Source: Phycisphaerales bacterium
GTDB lineage: Bacteria; Planctomycetota; Phycisphaerae; Phycisphaerales; UBA1924
DNA: 64,000 bases
Assembly: GCA_028279375.1 (NCBI GenBank)
Contig: JANQNW010000001.1
Location: forward strand, 170,141-234,140
Direction: 5' to 3'
Made by a program: the position numbers and the translations under genes. Below the pieces are notes generated by a model. It did no database searches and was not told the DNA's origin. It saw nothing but the letters and a program-made list of their open reading frames with translations. Position 1 is the stretch's first letter, and each line of letters begins with the position of its first letter. Shown one piece after another: positions 50,286-59,547 of this stretch.

Positions 50286-51971
50286 TCAGAGCTCGACCGT
50301 CTGCATGTCCGACTCGATGCGCTCCGGCGCCGGCGGCATGTGGACGTCCGACGCGAAGACTCCCAGCGTGGCCGGGTTGACGCTCGCCATCTCCTGTCGG
50401 ATCCACATGGCGTCGTAAATGAGGGGGATCTCGTCCTCCTCGATCTTGGCGAAGAGATCCAGCGCCATCTGACCCTCAGCCCGTGAAGGCTCGATGCAGG
50501 GGATGGCCTGCATGAATCCCTGAAGGCGGCCGTTGGCGTTCTCGAACGTGCCGGATTTCTCCGCCCAGCTCGCCGAGGGAAGCACGACATCAGCGGCGTC
50601 GCACAGCGGAGACGAGAGCAGGTCCATGAGGACGACGAAGAGATCGTCGCTGGACATTGCGTTCTTGAGAGCGTCCGTCACCCAATCGCTCGGGTACCCA
50701 CCGGTGATGACGGCGCATCCGACCTGCCCGCTCCTGAGCTTGGCGGCGAAGTCTTCGAAGGACCAGACGGTCTGCGCATCGGCGACGCCTTCGAGCACGC
50801 GGCGCACGCCGCGGCTGTTCGGGCACTTCTCGGCGCGGATGACGAATCGCTTCGGATCATCATCGGCGACGCCCGGCGGATAGACCTGGTCTTCTCCGAA
50901 CGTCGGAATCGGGCCGACGCCGAAGATCGCGTTCGGATCGATCGCGCGCACCGCCTGGGCGAGCAGATACGCCTCTTCGCAGGCGAGCATGGGCGAGACG
51001 AGAAGGCCGACATGCTTGCCGTCGGCGACTGCCTTGCGCATGCCGTCGATCGCATCGTCGTAAGCGCGATTGAACTCCGTCTTGACGGGGGCGCCGAACT
51101 GGCGGCGCGTCGGCGCATCGATGCGGTCTTCACTGTGGACGAACTTCCAGCCGTAGCGCACTTCGTCGGTGATCCACCACTTATTGACGTCCATGTTGTC
51201 GCGTGGACGAATGCGGCAGATCTTGTCGTCGGCGTGCTCGATCCAGAGGTTGTCGCCGCTGGAGGTGATGCCGTCGATGGATGGCGTGCTGGTGAGATCC
51301 CAAACGCGCTTGCGGAAAAGGAAGTCCTTGTCGAGCAGCGCGCCGACAGGGCAGAGATCGATCACGTTGGACGCCAGAGGATTGTCGAGCGCCTTGCCCG
51401 GGAAGACATCGATCTGCTCTTTCGCGCCGCGGCCGTTGACCATGAGTTCGGCGTCGCCAGAGACCTCGCGCGTAAAGCGCACGCAACGCGTGCACATAAT
51501 GCAGCGATCGGAGTAGAGCAGGATGTTCGGGCCGACATCTTTTTTGGGCTGTTTGATCTTCGTCTCTTCGAAGCGCGAGACACCGCGACCGTAGTTGTAG
51601 CTGTAATCCTGCAGTCCGCACTCGCCCGCCTGGTCACAGACCGGGCAGTCCAGCGGGTGGTTAATGAGCAGGTACTCCATGACCGCCTTCTGATTGGCGA
51701 TCGCCTTGGGCGAGTCGGAGTACACGACCTGGCCATCGCCTGCGGGTGTCTGGCAGGCGGGAAGAAGCTTGGGAATGGGCTCGAGCTTGTTGTCATTGCG
51801 AGGGTTGGGAGCCCAGACCTCGACGAGGCAGATGCGGCAGGAGGCGACGATGCTCAGGCCGTCGTGATAGCAGTAGCTGGGAATCTCAACGCCGTTGGCG
51901 CTGGCGACCTGGAGGATGGTCTTTCCCTGGTCGAACTCACACTCTTTGCCGTTGATTTGAATAGTGGGCAT
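50286..51971 (-). CDS. nuoG: NADH-quinone oxidoreductase subunit G (NuoG)
   Basis: 561 residues. NuoG carries several Fe-S clusters of complex I. Ligands visible: 2Fe-2S Cys34, Cys45, Cys48, Cys73; the His/Cys 4Fe-4S cluster His105, Cys109, Cys112, Cys118; and the next 4Fe-4S cluster Cys157, Cys160, Cys163, Cys207 (DRCIMCTRCVRF, IDLCPVGAL). The remaining part is a shortened molybdopterin-oxidoreductase-like domain; E. coli NuoG is about 900 residues, so this is a compact form. A [NiFe] or [FeFe] hydrogenase diaphorase subunit is the alternative, but the segment fits complex I well. No other nuo gene is adjacent. The gap 51972-52083 upstream is empty. Confidence 0.9.
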   Translation of the reverse strand: MPTIQINGKECEFDQGKTILQVASANGVEIPSYCYHDGLSIVASCRICLVEVWAPNPRNDNKLEPIPKLLPACQTPAGDGQVVYSDSPKAIANQKAVMEYLLINHPLDCPVCDQAGECGLQDYSYNYGRGVSRFEETKIKQPKKDVGPNILLYSDRCIMCTRCVRFTREVSGDAELMVNGRGAKEQIDVFPGKALDNPLASNVIDLCPVGALLDKDFLFRKRVWDLTSTPSIDGITSSGDNLWIEHADDKICRIRPRDNMDVNKWWITDEVRYGWKFVHSEDRIDAPTRRQFGAPVKTEFNRAYDDAIDGMRKAVADGKHVGLLVSPMLACEEAYLLAQAVRAIDPNAIFGVGPIPTFGEDQVYPPGVADDDPKRFVIRAEKCPNSRGVRRVLEGVADAQTVWSFEDFAAKLRSGQVGCAVITGGYPSDWVTDALKNAMSSDDLFVVLMDLLSSPLCDAADVVLPSASWAEKSGTFENANGRLQGFMQAIPCIEPSRAEGQMALDLFAKIEEDEIPLIYDAMWIRQEMASVNPATLGVFASDVHMPPAPERIESDMQTVEL

Positions 51972-52083
51972 CTGACCCCGGCCTTCTCACTGGAGAATCG
52001 CTGAACCTGCGAACGCAAAGCGATTGGATGATAGCGGAGGGTCCGCGGTGCAGCACTCGCGAAGCGGGCTTCCTCAGGGCGTC

Positions 52084-53280
52084 TCAGCCGCCGCGGGGCG
52101 CCTGCGGAGGACGAAGTCCTGAAGGCCCCCGATCCACGCCCAGTTCCTCCTCGGGCACGATCTGATCGAGCGCCGCCTGGAATCGCGGCATCTCCTGCAG
52201 GGTCCTGAGATCGTCGTCCCAGCGGGCCTTGGCCTGATCCCGCCAGCCGAGGTCGACGCATTGCTCGAAGGCGTCGATCGCCTCCTCTGGCCGGCCGGCA
52301 AGCGCCCGGAAGCAGGCGAGGTTGTACCAGTGCCTGAAGTTGTTCCGCTCGCTCTCGATGATCGGGGCCTGCGCCTCGACTGCGCGAAGCCAGGCGTTCT
52401 GCGCCTGCGGCACGCGATTCTGGCGATAAAGGCGCCATCCGACCTTGTGCCAGGTGTCCGGAACGTCGGTCCGCACCTCGCTCGCGTTGTACATCGGTCT
52501 GCGCTTGAGAACCGCATCCTCGGCGCGATCCCAAACCTCGATCTGAGAGTAGTACGACGCGATCTCGAACCACGTGGTCGGCCATGCGACATCATGTGTC
52601 TGCGCGCCATAGAGCTCCAGGATCTCCCAGACGTAATCCCAGCGGGAGGCAGCGAGTTCGCGCTCTCCCATATCCGCCCAGATGAGCGCAATCCACGTGT
52701 GGCGATTGCAGAGGGCGCCGGGCTCGAACTGACTCGGATCCTCATCGAGAAGCGCTTCAGCCGCGAGCAGCGTCGCTTTCGAATCCTCGACATGACCCGC
52801 GAAGAACTGGCTCCGGCCGAGCAGGCAGTAGTGATCGAAGAAGATCTCACCCTCGCCGGCATCGATGAACTCTGAGAGAAGCGAGATCGCCTGCTCGAAC
52901 TGTCGCTTCATCTCCTCCTGTGCGGCCGCCTGATCGATATCCGATGAGCGATTGGGCAGCCAACGGCCGAACCAGTAGCGAATCACGCCTTCGGCGCTGT
53001 AGTCGGTGACCAGTCTGGGCGGCGCTTTCTCGAGCCATGTGGCGAGCGCCTCATCGTGATCGCCAGCGCGGAAGATGGCCGTGGCGAGATCGCGCCACGC
53101 CTCGAGCTTGCGCGGATTCTCCTGGACGACCTCGGTCTGTGTCTGCACATACACCCACGGATCGGTGGCGATCGACTGGCCGGGCCTCGTGAGAGGGACC
53201 GGGTCGAGCGTGACGAGCTGCCAGACAAAGACGCCGACACCCAGCGCGATCGCGATCTTGAGGATGTTCGAGTCCTTCAC
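52084..53280 (-). CDS. Membrane-anchored TPR-type protein
   Basis: 398 residues from GTG 53280, which has GCGGAGG six bases upstream; an upstream frame to 53418 would overlap the hisS start and is rejected. One transmembrane helix at the N-terminus (ILKIAIALGVGVFVWQLVTL), then helical repeats: KLEAWRDLATAIFRAGDHDE, FDHYCLLGRSQFFAGHVEDS, FRHWYNLACFRALAGRPEEA, the last a clear TPR. The C-terminus is Pro/Gly-rich. It probably scaffolds other envelope proteins; no specific function can be given. It is divergent from hisS, with 131 bases between the starts. Confidence 0.8.
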   Translation of the reverse strand: MKDSNILKIAIALGVGVFVWQLVTLDPVPLTRPGQSIATDPWVYVQTQTEVVQENPRKLEAWRDLATAIFRAGDHDEALATWLEKAPPRLVTDYSAEGVIRYWFGRWLPNRSSDIDQAAAQEEMKRQFEQAISLLSEFIDAGEGEIFFDHYCLLGRSQFFAGHVEDSKATLLAAEALLDEDPSQFEPGALCNRHTWIALIWADMGERELAASRWDYVWEILELYGAQTHDVAWPTTWFEIASYYSQIEVWDRAEDAVLKRRPMYNASEVRTDVPDTWHKVGWRLYRQNRVPQAQNAWLRAVEAQAPIIESERNNFRHWYNLACFRALAGRPEEAIDAFEQCVDLGWRDQAKARWDDDLRTLQEMPRFQAALDQIVPEEELGVDRGPSGLRPPQAPRGG

Positions 53281-53411
53281 CAGCAGCCTCCGCAGGAGTC
53301 CCGGGAATCTTCGTCCGGATGGCGCCCCGGGTTTCGATTGTGTTCCAGATCCTCGCAGCGGGCAGGGCCATCTGGAGAGCGCCAACCCGCCTACAGGGTA
53401 CGCTAGGCCCG

Positions 53412-54728
53412 ATGGCAAGCCCAGAGAAATCCGGCGCCCGTCGGCGCTCGCACCAGGCGCCGAGAGGCGCGCGAGACTTCTATCCGGCCGATCTGGCCGC
53501 CCGTCGGTTCCTCTTCGAATCGTTCCGGAGGGCCTCCGTGCGCCATGGCTTCGATGAGATCGACGGCCCGACCTTCGAGCATCTCGATCTGTACACGGTG
53601 AAGTCCGGTGAGGGCATCGTCTCCGAGCTCTTCAGCTTCCGTCGCGCAGGCGGGGACACGGACTTTGCGCTGCGCCCTGAGTTCACCCCGTCACTGGCGC
53701 GTATGGTCGCCGCGCAGGCGCGTTCGCTGCCCAAGCCGATCAAGTGGTTCAGTGTCGGGAACTACTTCCGCGCCGAGAAGCCGCAACGCGGACGCCTCCG
53801 CGAGTTTGCGCAGTGGAATGTCGACATGCTCGGCGACGACACGGCGACGGCGGACGCCGAAGTCATCGCCTGCTGCGTGGGCCTGCTGCGCGATCTCGGC
53901 CTGACCGACGCTGACGTGCGCGTGCGCATCAGTAATCGCAACTCAATCGCGGCGATGCTCAGCGCCTGCGGTGTCAACGACGGCGATATGACGACCGCGC
54001 TGACGCTGCTCGATGCGCGCCACAAGCTCTCCGCCGACGAGTTCGCGAAGCAGACCCGCGCCATCAATCTCGCTTGCGATCGATTCGACGCCATGTGCTC
54101 CGTGACATGGAGCGATCTGGCGGCGGAGGATGAGTCCTCGCTGCCCGGGCGCGAGGCGCTCCTTGAGCTGCGCGGCGCCATCAGCAGGCATGGCGATCTC
54201 GAGTCGTGGTGCGATCTGGATTTCGGCATCGTGCGCGGTCTGGCGTACTACACGGGCACAGTCTTTGAAGTGCATGAATCCGGCGGACGGGAGCGCGCGA
54301 TCGCCGGCGGCGGGCGCTACGACAACCTCGTGGAGCTCTTTGGCGGGCCGCCCACGTCGGCGGTGGGCTTCGCGATGGGCGATGTCGTGCTGTCGCTCGT
54401 CCTCCGGGACAAGGGGCTGATGAAAGAGGGCGCAGAGCTCCTCGAGTCCATCGGCGCACGGCCGGACGCATTCGTCATCTCCAGCGGCGATGACGGCGCG
54501 GAGGACGCGTTGCCGGGGGTTGTCGCCGACCTGCGAGGCGGCGGACTGCATGTGCGTCACACCTATCGCTCAACGCGCAATATCGGCAAGCTGCTGAAGG
54601 AAGCGGACGCCAGCGGCGCGCGATGCGCCGTGATTCTCGAGAGCGCGGATCGGTGTGTCGTGAAAGACCTTGCCTCAGGCGAACAGACTGAATGCGGAGT
54701 CTCAACGCTCGCCGAGCGATTGCGCTGA
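53412..54728 (+). CDS. hisS: Histidyl-tRNA synthetase
   Basis: 438 residues, class II aminoacyl-tRNA synthetase. Motif 1 region RRASVRHGFDEIDGPTFEHL; motif 2 FRAEKPQRGRLREFAQWNVD; the HisRS-specific loops LAYYTGTVFEVHE and GGGRYDNLVELFGG; motif 3 around TSAVGFAMGDVVL. The C-terminal anticodon-binding domain (RPDAFVISSGDDGAEDALPG, VRHTYRSTRNIGKLLKEADA) is intact. ATG 53412 is the first Met compatible with the family N-terminus (GARDFYP). It ends 8 bases from the convergent signal peptidase gene. Confidence 0.95.
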   Translation: MASPEKSGARRRSHQAPRGARDFYPADLAARRFLFESFRRASVRHGFDEIDGPTFEHLDLYTVKSGEGIVSELFSFRRAGGDTDFALRPEFTPSLARMVAAQARSLPKPIKWFSVGNYFRAEKPQRGRLREFAQWNVDMLGDDTATADAEVIACCVGLLRDLGLTDADVRVRISNRNSIAAMLSACGVNDGDMTTALTLLDARHKLSADEFAKQTRAINLACDRFDAMCSVTWSDLAAEDESSLPGREALLELRGAISRHGDLESWCDLDFGIVRGLAYYTGTVFEVHESGGRERAIAGGGRYDNLVELFGGPPTSAVGFAMGDVVLSLVLRDKGLMKEGAELLESIGARPDAFVISSGDDGAEDALPGVVADLRGGGLHVRHTYRSTRNIGKLLKEADASGARCAVILESADRCVVKDLASGEQTECGVSTLAERLR

Positions 54729-54736
54729 TCAGGGCG

Positions 54737-56326
54737 TCAGCGAATGAGGCGGACGCGCCCGAAGTCAGGCGGGAGTCCGATGCGCTTGGGCAAGAACTCC
54801 AGATCGCGGTGACCCGCAGGGTAGAACACGAGAAACGCCTTGCCCATGAGCATGCTGCGATTGACGACGCCGATCGTGCCATCGACGCGATGGGCGACCC
54901 ATGGATCGATGCCGCCCCATGCGCGAGAGTCGGCGCTGGATGGGCTGTTGTCGCCGAGCATGAAGAACTGATCACCGGTGAGTTCGAAGGTGCGCGTCGG
55001 GCCGGCGCCGCGCGCGAGCTTGCGGCTGTTCGTATGGCCCGTCGCGGGCTGATAGAAGACATCGCGATCGAGGCCAACCCGATGGATCTCGGCGGGTGAC
55101 CCTTCAAAGCGCCATTCGATGCGCGGCTTCCGGTACATGCTGGTGTCGTACACGGGCGGGCTGGAAACGCGCCCAATGCCCTCGTCGAAGACGTTATTGA
55201 GGCGCTCCTGGGGCGACCAGTCGTATTCGCCGTGGGCGACGCGCTTGCCGTCGATCCAGAGCTGGAGCGACTGATCCACGTGCCAGAATTCGACATTCAC
55301 GAGACGGCCCGGGCGGAAGATCTCGGTCTCTGTCGAGTCGAGGACGTCCCATGCGAGTCCACCGGGCTGGCCGAATTTCGCCATGCGGAGCTCGGCGACG
55401 CCGTCTTCGATACGCGCTTCGAAGATGTGTCCGCGGGCGCCGAGTCGGGCGCTGGCGCGGAAGCCATCAGACTCGGCGCGGATCGCGGCGCGCATGCGCA
55501 GATCGGAAACGGGATAGCGCTTCAAATTCCACAGTTGGCGGACGTCGTTGTAGCTCACCCAGTCATCGATGGCCCTGGCGCGCGTGTTCCAGCGGAGACG
55601 CGCCGGCTTCTCATCTTCGACGCGAAACGAAACACTGGCGGTGTCGATCTCGTCGCTCTCCCAGCGATCAACCCACGTCGGATTGGAATCAGCATTCAAG
55701 GGTCGATACTCGCTTGAGAAGAGCGGATACCAGAGCTCGCGCTGCACGCGCGTCGGCTTGCGCTGGATGGTCCAGTCGTCGTCGCCGTTCTTCGTGAAGA
55801 CATCGCCGTCGGCGAGCCAGACGGTCTCGCCGGGGAGGCCCGCGATGCGCTTGATGTAGTTCTCGTTGGCGTCGCCTGGGAACTTGAAGACGGCCACATC
55901 CCAGCGCTTCGGCGGGAAGATGTTGTAGAGATACTTGTGCACGAAGATGCGATCGCCGCCCCGCAATGGAACATCGGCGTACCTCGTGCGCTCGTTGACG
56001 ATGGTGTCTTCGATATCGACGGTCATGCCGGGGCGCGCGAGTGTGCCCTGCACCGAGATCGGTCCGCGCTGGCCGCGCATGTCCTGGAAGTACCACGGAT
56101 TGACCGCCCATACGTCGCCGGTCTGCGGACTCGTGAATCGCATATGGGCGCCCATGAGCGTCGGCGCCATCGACCCGGTGGGGATCACATAGGAGGCGAC
56201 GACGAAGCGCGTGAAGACGAAGACGATCGCGAAGGTGAACGCGACCGACATGATCGCCTCTTTCGTCGTCTCCCGATGCGGCTCCGGCGTCGCCTGCTGA
56301 TCAACCTGTGCGTCTGAATCCGTCAT
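54737..56326 (-). CDS. lepB: Signal peptidase I with a large internal domain insert (copy 1)
   Basis: 529 residues. One N-terminal transmembrane helix (VAFTFAIVFVFTRFVVASYV), then the catalytic Ser52 in IPTGSMAPTL, Lys159 in NYIKRIAGLPGETVW, and box E GDNSPSSADSRAWGGID at about 458. About 300 residues separate the Lys from box E, against about 125 in E. coli LepB and fewer in Gram-positives. The insert has a beta-rich concanavalin-like look (VNVEFWHVDQSLQLWIDGKR, EYDWSPQERLNNVF). The enzyme removes signal peptides on the outer face of the inner membrane. It lies 55 bases downstream of a paralogue with the same insert. Confidence 0.92.
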   Translation of the reverse strand: MTDSDAQVDQQATPEPHRETTKEAIMSVAFTFAIVFVFTRFVVASYVIPTGSMAPTLMGAHMRFTSPQTGDVWAVNPWYFQDMRGQRGPISVQGTLARPGMTVDIEDTIVNERTRYADVPLRGGDRIFVHKYLYNIFPPKRWDVAVFKFPGDANENYIKRIAGLPGETVWLADGDVFTKNGDDDWTIQRKPTRVQRELWYPLFSSEYRPLNADSNPTWVDRWESDEIDTASVSFRVEDEKPARLRWNTRARAIDDWVSYNDVRQLWNLKRYPVSDLRMRAAIRAESDGFRASARLGARGHIFEARIEDGVAELRMAKFGQPGGLAWDVLDSTETEIFRPGRLVNVEFWHVDQSLQLWIDGKRVAHGEYDWSPQERLNNVFDEGIGRVSSPPVYDTSMYRKPRIEWRFEGSPAEIHRVGLDRDVFYQPATGHTNSRKLARGAGPTRTFELTGDQFFMLGDNSPSSADSRAWGGIDPWVAHRVDGTIGVVNRSMLMGKAFLVFYPAGHRDLEFLPKRIGLPPDFGRVRLIR

Positions 56327-56381
56327 GATCGCGAAGCACCTTACCGGCTCGCTGGCCCGCAGGCTGCGAACGAACGCGGGG

Positions 56382-57899
56382 TCAGCGAATGAATCGCACG
56401 CGCCCGAAATCGGGGGCGAGCAGGCCGCGCGGCGATCGGTGCGGCGCCGGGAAGTACACCATGAACGCCTTCCCCATCATCAGCCGATCCGGAACCACAC
56501 CCTCCGGCGGATCAAGCTGGAGTCCGATCCAGGGATCGACCCTGTCCCACGCGCGGGAATCTCGGCTTGCGGCGCTGTTGTCGCCCAGCACGAAGTACTC
56601 CGAGGGCGTCAGGCGCGCGATGCGGTCCTCAGAGACACCCAGCCCGCGCGACGGCTGGTAGTAGATATCTCGATCGAGACCGACGCGATCGAGCGTCACG
56701 CCTGAGCCTTCGAAAGTCCACCAGGCCGCCGGCCGGCGATACCCATCCGGATCACGAAGCGCGTACGCGCTGAACTCCTCGGGCGTCTCATGCATCGCAA
56801 ACGCGAGTCGCTCGGCAGGCGACCAGTCATATTCAGCGCTGGCGACGAGTTGGTCGCCAACGCGCAACTCAAGGCGCTGATCGAAGTGCGCGAGGCTGAC
56901 CGGCGTGGCGCGCCCCGCCGGCAGCGGATCAATGCTCGATTCATCAAGCACGCGCCATGGCGCCTCTTCGCCATCAATGAGCCAGTCCTCGCGCATGCGG
57001 ATGCGCGCGTTGCCGTTTGAATCGACGACGCCCTCGAACTGATGCGTGCGGGCCTGCAGCGTCGCGCGGATGGCGAATCCGGGCCCATCCGGTCGCACGA
57101 CGGCGCGCATGCGAATGTCCGAGACGGGATAGGGCCCGGGGCGGAGGTTGCCGTCCGCTGGATTGGCGTTGTACGCGACCCAGTCCTGGATGGGCCAGAG
57201 TTGATCGCCGGCGGGCGTCGTCGCGGCGCTGTTCCACGCGAGCACGCTCTGGTCGTCCCGCTCAGTGCGGTAGCTGGTTCCGGTTGTATTCCAATGCGCG
57301 CCGTCCCACGGGCCCGACCATTCTTCGCCATCGACGCGCCGCGTCGGCGCCCACTCGCTCGAGAAAACCGGCGCCCAGAGATGGCGCTGCACGCGATCCG
57401 ACTTGCGACGGATGCTCCACGGCTCGCTGTCAGTTCGGCGCGTGAAGACATCGCCATCGACGAGCCAGATCTGCTCGCCGGGCATGCCGACGAGGCGCTT
57501 GATGAAGTTCTCTTCCGAGTTTTCGGGGTTCTTGAAGACAACCACATCCCAGCGTCGCGGAGAAAAGAAGGGATAGAGTTGCTTGAGAACGAGGATGCGA
57601 TCGCCGGCGCGCACGCGCTCCGAGACCTCCGGAACATCGAGCGCCGTGAGATGATCCTCCAGCGATCGCGGCGAGCGCTCCCAGACATCGACCGCCCAGT
57701 GCGCCCCGTTGGCGCTGTCGCGCTGCTGCGTGTGAGCGCCGCGCAGCGTCGGCGCCATCGAGCCCGTCGGGATGACAAATGGCTCGACGACGAACGTTCG
57801 GAAGACGAATGCGAGGATGAGCGCGAGGATGACGAGCCGGAGCGTGTGCCGAATCGAATCGTCGGCCCCGCGCCGGACATATCGCGATCGGCGTCCCAT
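56382..57899 (-). CDS. lepB: Signal peptidase I with a large internal domain insert (copy 2)
   Basis: 505 residues from ATG 57899, preceded by AGGAGA 11 bases upstream; an in-frame ATG at 57941 has no ribosome site. Transmembrane helix LRLVILALILAFVFRTFVVE, catalytic Ser47 in FVIPTGSMAPTLRG, Lys134 in NFIKRLVGMPGEQIW, and box E GDNSAASRDSRAWDRVDP. The insert between Lys and box E is like that of copy 1: PVSLAHFDQRLELRVGDQLV and SAEYDWSPAERL align by eye with its sequence, so both copies came from one insert-bearing ancestor. Catalytic residues are complete. It is the upstream gene of the pair and directly follows the RicT gene. Confidence 0.92.
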   Translation of the reverse strand: MGRRSRYVRRGADDSIRHTLRLVILALILAFVFRTFVVEPFVIPTGSMAPTLRGAHTQQRDSANGAHWAVDVWERSPRSLEDHLTALDVPEVSERVRAGDRILVLKQLYPFFSPRRWDVVVFKNPENSEENFIKRLVGMPGEQIWLVDGDVFTRRTDSEPWSIRRKSDRVQRHLWAPVFSSEWAPTRRVDGEEWSGPWDGAHWNTTGTSYRTERDDQSVLAWNSAATTPAGDQLWPIQDWVAYNANPADGNLRPGPYPVSDIRMRAVVRPDGPGFAIRATLQARTHQFEGVVDSNGNARIRMREDWLIDGEEAPWRVLDESSIDPLPAGRATPVSLAHFDQRLELRVGDQLVASAEYDWSPAERLAFAMHETPEEFSAYALRDPDGYRRPAAWWTFEGSGVTLDRVGLDRDIYYQPSRGLGVSEDRIARLTPSEYFVLGDNSAASRDSRAWDRVDPWIGLQLDPPEGVVPDRLMMGKAFMVYFPAPHRSPRGLLAPDFGRVRFIR

Positions 57900-57994
57900 T
57901 CTCGCGCTTTTCTCCTGATTGGCTGAATCAACCGAGTGCATCCGCAGGAGAACGATCGGCGTCGGACGAGGGCGCCCTTGACCGGGAGATGGAA

Positions 57995-59320
57995 TCAGCC
58001 GGCCCCGGAGTCCCCTCCTCCGGAGCCGCCGCCGCCTTTGCCGCCGTCACCGGAAGGTCCGCCGCCCTTGCCGCGTCCTCGTCCCTTGCCACGTCCGCGG
58101 CCGCCACGCCGACGTCGCCGCTTCTTCTTCGAGGGACCGCCATCAGATCCGGCCTCGGCCCGAGGCTTCTGATCCGGGGCGTCGCCCCCTTCCGCGTCAG
58201 TTTTCTGGCGCTTCGACTTCTCGCGGTGCTTCGCCTGGGCATCGCCTTTGCCTTTGCCCTTGCCGCCGCGCCGGCCACGCCTCGATCGACGCTTCTTCTT
58301 TCCGCCGGTCTTCTCATCGACGTCGCCATCGGCGAGCCCGCGCATTGGATCCGGCTCCTGGGGCTTCTTCGGGATGGGCGCATCGGGATCGAGCAGTTCC
58401 TCGACTGGCACGGCGATGCGAGCGCCATCCTTCTCCAGCGCGACGAGCACGAGTTGTGTGAGGATCTGCGTGCTGACGACGATGCCGGGGCCTTCCATCG
58501 TGCCGACGCGCGACTTGCGCCTGGGGAGGCGCTTCTTGAGTTCTTCGTACGTCTCGTCTTCGTAGCGAAGACAGCACATGAGGCGCCCGCATCGTCCGCT
58601 GATCTTCAGTGGATCGAGTGTCGCCTTCTGCGTCTTGGCGGCCTTCATTGACACGGGCTTGAGCACCTTGAGGAACTGGCGGCAGCAGCAGTGCTGGCCG
58701 CAGCGCTCATAGTCCGCGTTGATGCGCGCCTCGTCACGGGCGCCGACATGCATGAGCTCGATGCGCGCCTTGTAGACGTCCGCCAGGCGCCGAGCCAGTG
58801 TGCGGAAGTCCACGCGCTCCTCGGCGGTGAAGTAGAAGATCAATCGCTCCCCGCTGAGGAGCGTCTCGGCGTCGATGATCTTCATCGAGAGTTCAAGTTC
58901 TGACGCGATCTCGCGAGCCTTCCGAACCTGGTCCTTGCGACGGCCGTCAAACTCCGACTGTTTGTTGATGTCCTCAACGGTCGCCACACGCAGGATTCGA
59001 CCCTCTGAATAGAAGGGATAGTCCCGCCCGCCGGAGTTCTCGATGTACTCGAGCATCTCCTTGCGGGTGACGCTCTTGGAGCACCCGGCGTTGGGGCACG
59101 TGGACGTGAGCATCTCTGCCATCTCGACGCCGCGGTGGGTGCGCACCACGATCTTGCTGCCGCAGCCGGGCTTCTGATCTCCCTTGTAGGGGTACTCGCC
59201 GATGAGGCGCATCGAGCCGAAGCGGACGACCATCGAGGTGGGCGGCTTCAGACGCTCGTACGCCTCGCGCTCGGCTTCCTCGAGATCCGCCTCGTACTGC
59301 GGGAGCGGAAAGATGGACAT
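57995..59320 (-). CDS. ricT: PSP1 / RicT-family protein with basic low-complexity tail
   Basis: 441 residues. The PSP1 domain (residues about 30-270) matches RicT/YaaT, part of the Fe-S-containing RicAFT complex that assists RNase Y in mRNA processing in Bacillus. Cysteine-rich segments CPNAGCS, RCGQHCCCRQFLKVLKPVSM and GRCGRLMCCLRYE are typical. The last 130 residues are an Arg/Lys/Gly tail (KKKRRSRRGRRGGKGKGKGD and similar), unusual for the family and likely to bind RNA. No RicA or RicF homologue is alongside. An AAGGAA site precedes the ATG. A perfect inverted repeat TGACTC-N7-GAGTCA lies in its leader at 59356-59374. Confidence 0.88.
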   Translation of the reverse strand: MSIFPLPQYEADLEEAEREAYERLKPPTSMVVRFGSMRLIGEYPYKGDQKPGCGSKIVVRTHRGVEMAEMLTSTCPNAGCSKSVTRKEMLEYIENSGGRDYPFYSEGRILRVATVEDINKQSEFDGRRKDQVRKAREIASELELSMKIIDAETLLSGERLIFYFTAEERVDFRTLARRLADVYKARIELMHVGARDEARINADYERCGQHCCCRQFLKVLKPVSMKAAKTQKATLDPLKISGRCGRLMCCLRYEDETYEELKKRLPRRKSRVGTMEGPGIVVSTQILTQLVLVALEKDGARIAVPVEELLDPDAPIPKKPQEPDPMRGLADGDVDEKTGGKKKRRSRRGRRGGKGKGKGDAQAKHREKSKRQKTDAEGGDAPDQKPRAEAGSDGGPSKKKRRRRRGGRGRGKGRGRGKGGGPSGDGGKGGGGSGGGDSGAG

Positions 59321-59355
59321 GAAGCTCAGGTTCCTTCGCGCGCATCGACCGCAGT

Positions 59356-59374
59356 TGACTCCGATGAAGAGTCA
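59356..59374. promoter_or_regulatory. Inverted repeat upstream of ricT
   Basis: TGACTC, seven-base spacer CGATGAA, GAGTCA, 36 bases upstream of the ricT ATG. This position suits an operator or a leader hairpin. There is no further evidence for its use. Confidence 0.3.
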
Positions 59375-59485
59375 TCCAGCGTGACTGCGCCCAACTGTCG
59401 CCGGGAAGGGTTGATGCAGCCGCCACGCGCCCGGCGCGCCTGACGGGTCCAACTGCGAAGGAGCGACCAGACTACGCGGGCGCAG

Positions 59486-59520
59486 TAGAAAGGGCCACGT
59501 CCCGGAAGGGAGTGGCCCTT
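59486..59520 (-). terminator. Intrinsic terminator of the 59.5-64 kb minus-strand operon
   Basis: On the minus strand, AAGGGCCAC (59520-59512), a 13-base loop and GTGGCCCTT (59498-59490) form a perfect 9-bp stem, followed by TCT. It lies about 28 bases after the stop of the 113-residue membrane protein and separates that operon from ricT. Confidence 0.75.
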
Positions 59521-59547
59521 GAGGGTCTTTCAGATGGGTTCGTTCTC

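Noticed and set aside
53281..53418. N-terminal extension of the TPR protein
   Set aside because: It would overlap the divergent hisS start and lacks a ribosome site; GTG 53280 has GGAGG at good spacing and begins just before the membrane helix.
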